From contig JAFREQ010000012.1 of NCBI GenBank assembly GCA_025331565.1, positions 8,050,501 to 8,114,500 of the forward strand: a stretch of DNA of 64,000 nt, given 5' to 3'. The stretch comes from Holacanthus passer (lineage: Eukaryota; Chordata; Actinopteri; Pomacanthidae). This document shows, one piece after another, positions 59,503 through 64,000 of the stretch (position 1 is the stretch's first letter; every line of letters starts with the position of its first letter). Both the position numbers and the translations under genes were made by a program. The notes under the pieces were generated by a model that ran no database searches, was not told where the DNA came from, and was given only the letters and a program-made list of their open reading frames with translations.

Positions 59503-61029
59503 AAAAAATGGGTCTTGATTTCAGTAGACATGAGCAGACCTCTTACTTCTATTCAATTTTACTGGCTGTAGTTTCCACATTACTTGTTTTGAAATGATAA
59601 CTCTGTAAAGCTGTCTTAAACATGCACCCGATAGAGATATACACAGCTTGCTTAAAGACTGAAGCTAAAATTAAATGTTGCATGTCCCACTCTCAGTGCA
59701 GAGGTTGTCAGTCCTTGTATTGTAAATATGATGAAAATGTAAAATGATGAAAATGGGCCTAGTTATGGCTGCTAACCTGTGATTGGACGATCCTTTTTGG
59801 GGGCAGGGTTTAGCAAATTGTCAATTAACTGTGAGAGAAACAGTGTTACATTAATGATTTACATATAACGTCAAACTGCATTATTATTATTTAGTTTCTT
59901 AGTTCTCCCAATATTATATTTTATTTATCTTGATTAAAAAAGCAATAACATACCTGCAGTAAATACAGTATTAATGATACAGCGCTCATTGCGTAGCTGG
60001 TAAATATTCAGTCAGCGGCAGAATAGAGACATTTCCCATTTAGTTAACAATATATGTATCATTGATTATCTTTTGTCACTGTGTAATTAAAGTGAAGCTT
60101 AACAAAGTGAGTGTTGTCATTTTAAGTGTCTGCTCTTTTGTTTGAAAAAAGGGTTTGTATTTTACTGCGGTACCAATGAACAAACACATATAAAATAAGC
60201 CTGAGTAGACAAATTACATGGCTTTCATCAGAACTGCTTCCCCTCAGGCATCAGTAAAATCTGCGAGGGAAACCTGGACTTGTGCAGCCTAATGTAATAG
60301 CTACAATTATACTGTGTTTTTTGGTCTGTTCAGCGAAATTGCTTCAGCCAGCCATCTGTTTGCTCTTTGTCTGTTTTCCCTCTCTTTCCTACCCCATGTC
60401 ATCAAGAGTGGCTAATCACAAAGCTGAAATGTGGATGGAAAAAAAAAAACATACAACATGCAATTTTAACAAAATATCAGGGCTGGGAAATATTTCTAAA
60501 AAGAGAAGAGGATTCTGTTTGTGAATGTGAAATGCCCCGAGACATCCCTTTTTGTTGTTGTCTTTTCTTATTCTTCTGATCTTCAGGAAGATTAACTGAG
60601 TAGGAGGTTGAGACGGGTGAAGGCGGTAGATGTTTTTCTTAAAGGTTTACTTCAGCTTCAAAGTGCATCATACCTTCATACTGAGCTGTGAAAGGTGAGG
60701 TTTGGAATCAATTGATAGAGTCAAACGAAAAACATACACTCACACATAGACTGTTTTGTCACACAAGAGGGCATTGCATTGACTGAATTCCCTGGACCCC
60801 TAAAGTTAAAGCAGCTACTATATAATCCAAATTTTTATGTTTAACCGTGTTTCAAATGACAATGTGTAATGTGAGACGTGTCTTTGGTGATGAACTTATC
60901 ACCTGAGTCTGCAGCTCCCCTCACCTTTACGAGGCTTTATGGCAAGTTTCAGCTCATTGTCTAGCTGTCTGTCTAGATGCAACTTTACTGTTCAGGTTTA
61001 CTCTCAACTCTCTCTGTAGTTTTGATTTG
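59503..61029. other. non-coding stretch
   Basis: No gene or familiar repeat is seen; frames reach 80 codons only. Confidence 0.55.
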
Positions 61030-61260
61030 GCCACAGCAGGAAGCTGCTTTGAGTAGAAAAAAAAAGCTCCACCACCCCACCTGGACACCACCTGCTCAGC
61101 ACCAAATATTAAACAGACACAGTTGGCGACTAACTTGTGAAGCATGTAGCAGCTAAAGAGCCAGATATTTCATCAGGACATGGTGGAGACCAAAAACAGA
61201 GCTAAAAGAGAGTGAATATTGTCCTTGCATTTGCCAATAATTTTACTCTGTAACTGCTGT
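61030..61260 (+). repeat. percomorph repeat ('gtggagaccaaaaacagagc' type)
   Basis: 'cacctgctcagcaccaaata', 'agcagctaaagagccagata', 'gtggagaccaaaaacagagc' and 'taaaagagagtgaatattg' match a repeat common in perch-like fish. The copy is fairly well preserved between about 61145 and 61225. Edges and family name are uncertain. Confidence 0.65.
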
Positions 61261-64000
61261 GTGCGTAAATAAGCAACTGTTTTGCTGACACTTCATACTG
61301 TCATTCACATTTTCATAACAACTTAAAAGGTGGTGATAAGTAAATGTTGCATTTCTGCTGCCCCGAAGTGAACAACTTACCCACTTCTTTACCCACTACA
61401 TGCCTAATTTCAATCCTGAACCAAAAGTGAGTGAGTTGTAATTTATAATTAAACACACAATTTATAATTATTTATAATTTATAATTAAAACACACACATT
61501 TCAAAGCAAGACAGTTTGGCTGCCGCTGTGACCATACACAGCAGCCACAGGATCATGTCACACAAATTTTTCACTTCATTTTCCAAATTCTGTGGAGTAA
61601 TTGTCTTGTTTTCTTTTAGTTAATAAAACCCATGAAATGTGACATGCAACATGTTAAAACACTGTATAACAGAACAACTGTTGCACAGTATTTGAAGTTA
61701 ACAAACATTAGCCGCTATAAGCTGCAAGTCATACCAGGCCAAGCAAGACTGGAGCAGCAACTTCCTTGTGTGCATTTCTTTAAAAGAAGGATTGTGTTAT
61801 TTGGTCTTTCAAAAGTTACATGCAAGTTAACATATGCAAATTAACAAGACTTTCATGAGAAGCGACTCTGAGGCAGTGGAGTGGTTTGAGGTTGTCGTCT
61901 TATCTGCTCTCCTCTACATAAGTATCCATAATTTTCTCCACTTTCTATCTTTCATTTAAAGTCCAATAGCTGAATTTAAATTCTAAAAGCCACCACAGGA
62001 CTCATCAAATAATATTACCTCTTTTCGAGAACTGTCCTGTGCAGAAATAATGTGAGATCTTTTCAGTAACTTAACCTTTGTTGCCGCCTTGGGTGGAAGG
62101 TAGAAAATGTATTAGCCTCGGATGATAACCTAACCAGCTGGAAAACACTTCTATTTCGGTCAGTTGTTTATTATCCTCACAAATATACTGTAGTGTGTGC
62201 GGTGTGCTCTGTGTGTGCACTTATGTAATTGTGTGAGTGCACATAATTACTGTACTCGTGCAGGTTTGTGCGTGCATGCATCCTGCCTAAAAATTGTGTG
62301 TGTATTTACTGATCATTCACAGTGTGTGCTGTAGAAATATAATGATTGCATGGGCAGGAGAGATAATATTATCTAGGATGTCCAAAAGACCAGGCAATGT
62401 CACTTGGTGGGATAAGTGTGAGCCAGCAATTGAATAGAGGTCCATTATTGCCAGCAGAGGATTTCTGATGATGTTTGTGAAAGCTATTATAACGCAGAAA
62501 TTGAAAGAGCTGAGAGCTCAATACAGAGTGCTCTCTACCAGCTCCGGCTGTTTATGTAAAGCACTCCCCCAAGGATAGAAAGCCATCCAGTGGTGTCTCA
62601 CTTTGGAGAGGGGAGGATAGCAAGAAGGCGGTAGGGAGGAGGAAAGAAGAGAAAGAGACATGTGCTTCAGTTTGCAAAATATGATTTCAATAAATACAGC
62701 ATTCTCCAACCTGGCTTCAGACCATTGTGCTAAAACGCTCCTCGTCAAAGTGAGACATGACCTGTTCCTGGCTGCCGACAGCAGCTCTGTCACTTTGTTC
62801 TTCTCAACTGAAGTGGAGCCTTCGTTTCTGCTCTTGTGTTCTCTCCTGGTTTTGTTCATACCACTTGAATAAAATCTTCATCTTAACATCTCATTTAGGC
62901 TCTTGAAGGCTGCTGCTAAGAAAATTCAGAGCCCTCTGAGCAGCTCACCTACAACAGTAAGGAGAGGGAACAAAGGGACGGTTGGAACGGCACCACTTTC
63001 ACCAAGAAGAGTCATCAGCTCAATTTCATGTAGGATTATTTTCTGCCTGGGCTTGCATGTGCAATTTCATAGCTGTGTGGAGACTTCTGCAGATTTTACA
63101 GCCAAAACACAGATTTTCATGTAGGAAAGTAATTTTGTGGAACAAGTCTATATTTTGATTCAAACTATAATGTTGAACTTGAACTCTTGAATTAAATGTG
63201 AGGGATTTCTTCTCTGCTAATTTCAAAAACCATAAGGCTGCAACAGCTCGCTACACAATGGCTGACAGGGGTGGCAATGCTTGTAAGTGCTTTTAATGAA
63301 GCGTTACAACCAACACCACAATGACAACTCAATTGAACTGAACACATTTTCTCTATCTTACTGCTTTTATCAGCATGCCAAGACAGCGGGTGAGAAAAAA
63401 TGAGGGGTGTGCCTGTGCACGTCTGCATCGGATGAGGTAAAGCAGGGGAAGACAGTGAGGTCTGTCCCCAAAGAATACTCTGATGTGACACTGAGCAGAT
63501 ACTGCAAGAAATTACAAAACCTAGGAGAACGAGGATGAAGACAGCTTCCCCATATGGGCCATCACAGCAGTCGGCAAGTCTTCAATGCACAGCAGGAGGA
63601 TGTCGTGGCTGGTTACTTTACTCCACATGAGGTTCTAAGCATCTGACAGGTACAGGTTAGCAAGTCAGGCCTAAGTAGGATTTGGTTCCTCTGTTTTTAT
63701 GTGTATGTGTTTGTATATCAACTTACTGTACAACATCACACACCCCCAGTCGTGGGATGAGAACAACAAGGCAGGTTCTGGTTCTCTTCTTCAGATCTAT
63801 ATTTTGTGATGGTCTCAGTTTTTCATTCTTCACTCCCTCGGTTGTCTTACAACTTGCCCCAGTAGTGTGTTAGGTTATAACAATGGAAGTCCTTGTATTT
63901 GATGTCACTTGATGAATTTCTGTCATATAGTTGGAGTATTTGGAAACAGTGTTGTTTGTAGCAGACAAATAAGGGAACTTGATGTCAAAATTTGAGAGCT
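61261..64000. other. non-coding stretch to the window end
   Basis: No gene is supportable. It contains a small AT-rich tandem repeat (61440-61498) and a TGTGCACT/AGTGCACA inverted pair near 62214-62243. The 113-codon minus-strand frame at 62518-62859 has no known domain. Confidence 0.55.
61440..61498. repeat. AT-rich short tandem repeat
   Basis: AATTTATAATTA occurs three times (61440, 61459, 61476). The first and third copies are followed by AA(A)CACACA, suggesting duplication of a unit of roughly 36 bases. Confidence 0.8.

Noticed and set aside
1..64000. CRISPR arrays, operons, phage or toxin-antitoxin systems
   Set aside because: There are no regularly spaced direct repeats of 24-40 bases, no dense same-strand ORFs and no ribosome-binding-site pattern. 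The DNA is vertebrate nuclear sequence.

Overview
The window reads as nuclear DNA of a ray-finned fish, most likely a percomorph (perch-like) teleost. It has no dense ORF packing, is AT-rich, carries vertebrate-type microsatellites, has one intron-containing tRNA-Tyr(GTA) gene, and holds many decayed mobile elements whose wording I know from percomorph genomes. These include a hAT-like 'CARTGGTGGAA' MITE, a tRNA-derived SINE, L2-type and L1-type LINE pieces, and several LINE tails ending in TTATC repeats. Family assignments rest on recognition, not on a database search. No protein-coding gene could be supported. Every open frame is short (174 codons at most), most start and stop at random, and the few with recognisable protein similarity are LINE relics. 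The window is best described as a gene desert or a very large intron. Layout. 1-2.8 kb: a perfect 38-bp hairpin, a common teleost repeat, a LINE 3' end and a hAT-type terminus. 2.8-7.3 kb: unique AT-rich sequence with a GA microsatellite and a homeodomain-motif-rich stretch near 3.55-3.65 kb. 7.3-7.8 kb: an AACC-rich repeat piece and a tRNA-derived SINE with both Pol III boxes. 7.8-16.1 kb: no repeats that I recognise, with one GC-richer island near 11.35-11.58 kb. 16.1-20.7 kb: L2-type LINE tail plus reverse-transcriptase relic, a MITE-like element and an L1-type relic. 20.7-28.7 kb: mostly unique, with one LINE tail at 26.1 kb. 28.7-36.9 kb: the most repeat-rich part, with two related long-TIR MITEs 1.1 kb apart, a nearly complete hAT-like MITE with a degraded 8-bp target duplication, and two other common teleost repeats. 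36.9-54.6 kb: mostly unique, with repeat fragments at 40.1-40.3, 44.3, 46.4-46.7 and 54.5 kb and an LTR-like stretch near 40.8-41.45 kb. 54.6-64 kb: a (CA)34 microsatellite, the tRNA-Tyr gene, a LINE tail joined at its Pol III terminator, and one more repeat at 61 kb. The genes do not form a pathway: the only gene supported is the tRNA. The most thought-provoking structure is that tRNA gene. Homology to a LINE 3' tail begins exactly where its Pol III TTTT terminator ends, which is the architecture of a newborn tRNA-SINE or of a LINE insertion at a terminator. I found no CRISPR, operon, phage or bacterial-type system and no clear evidence of a new protein system.
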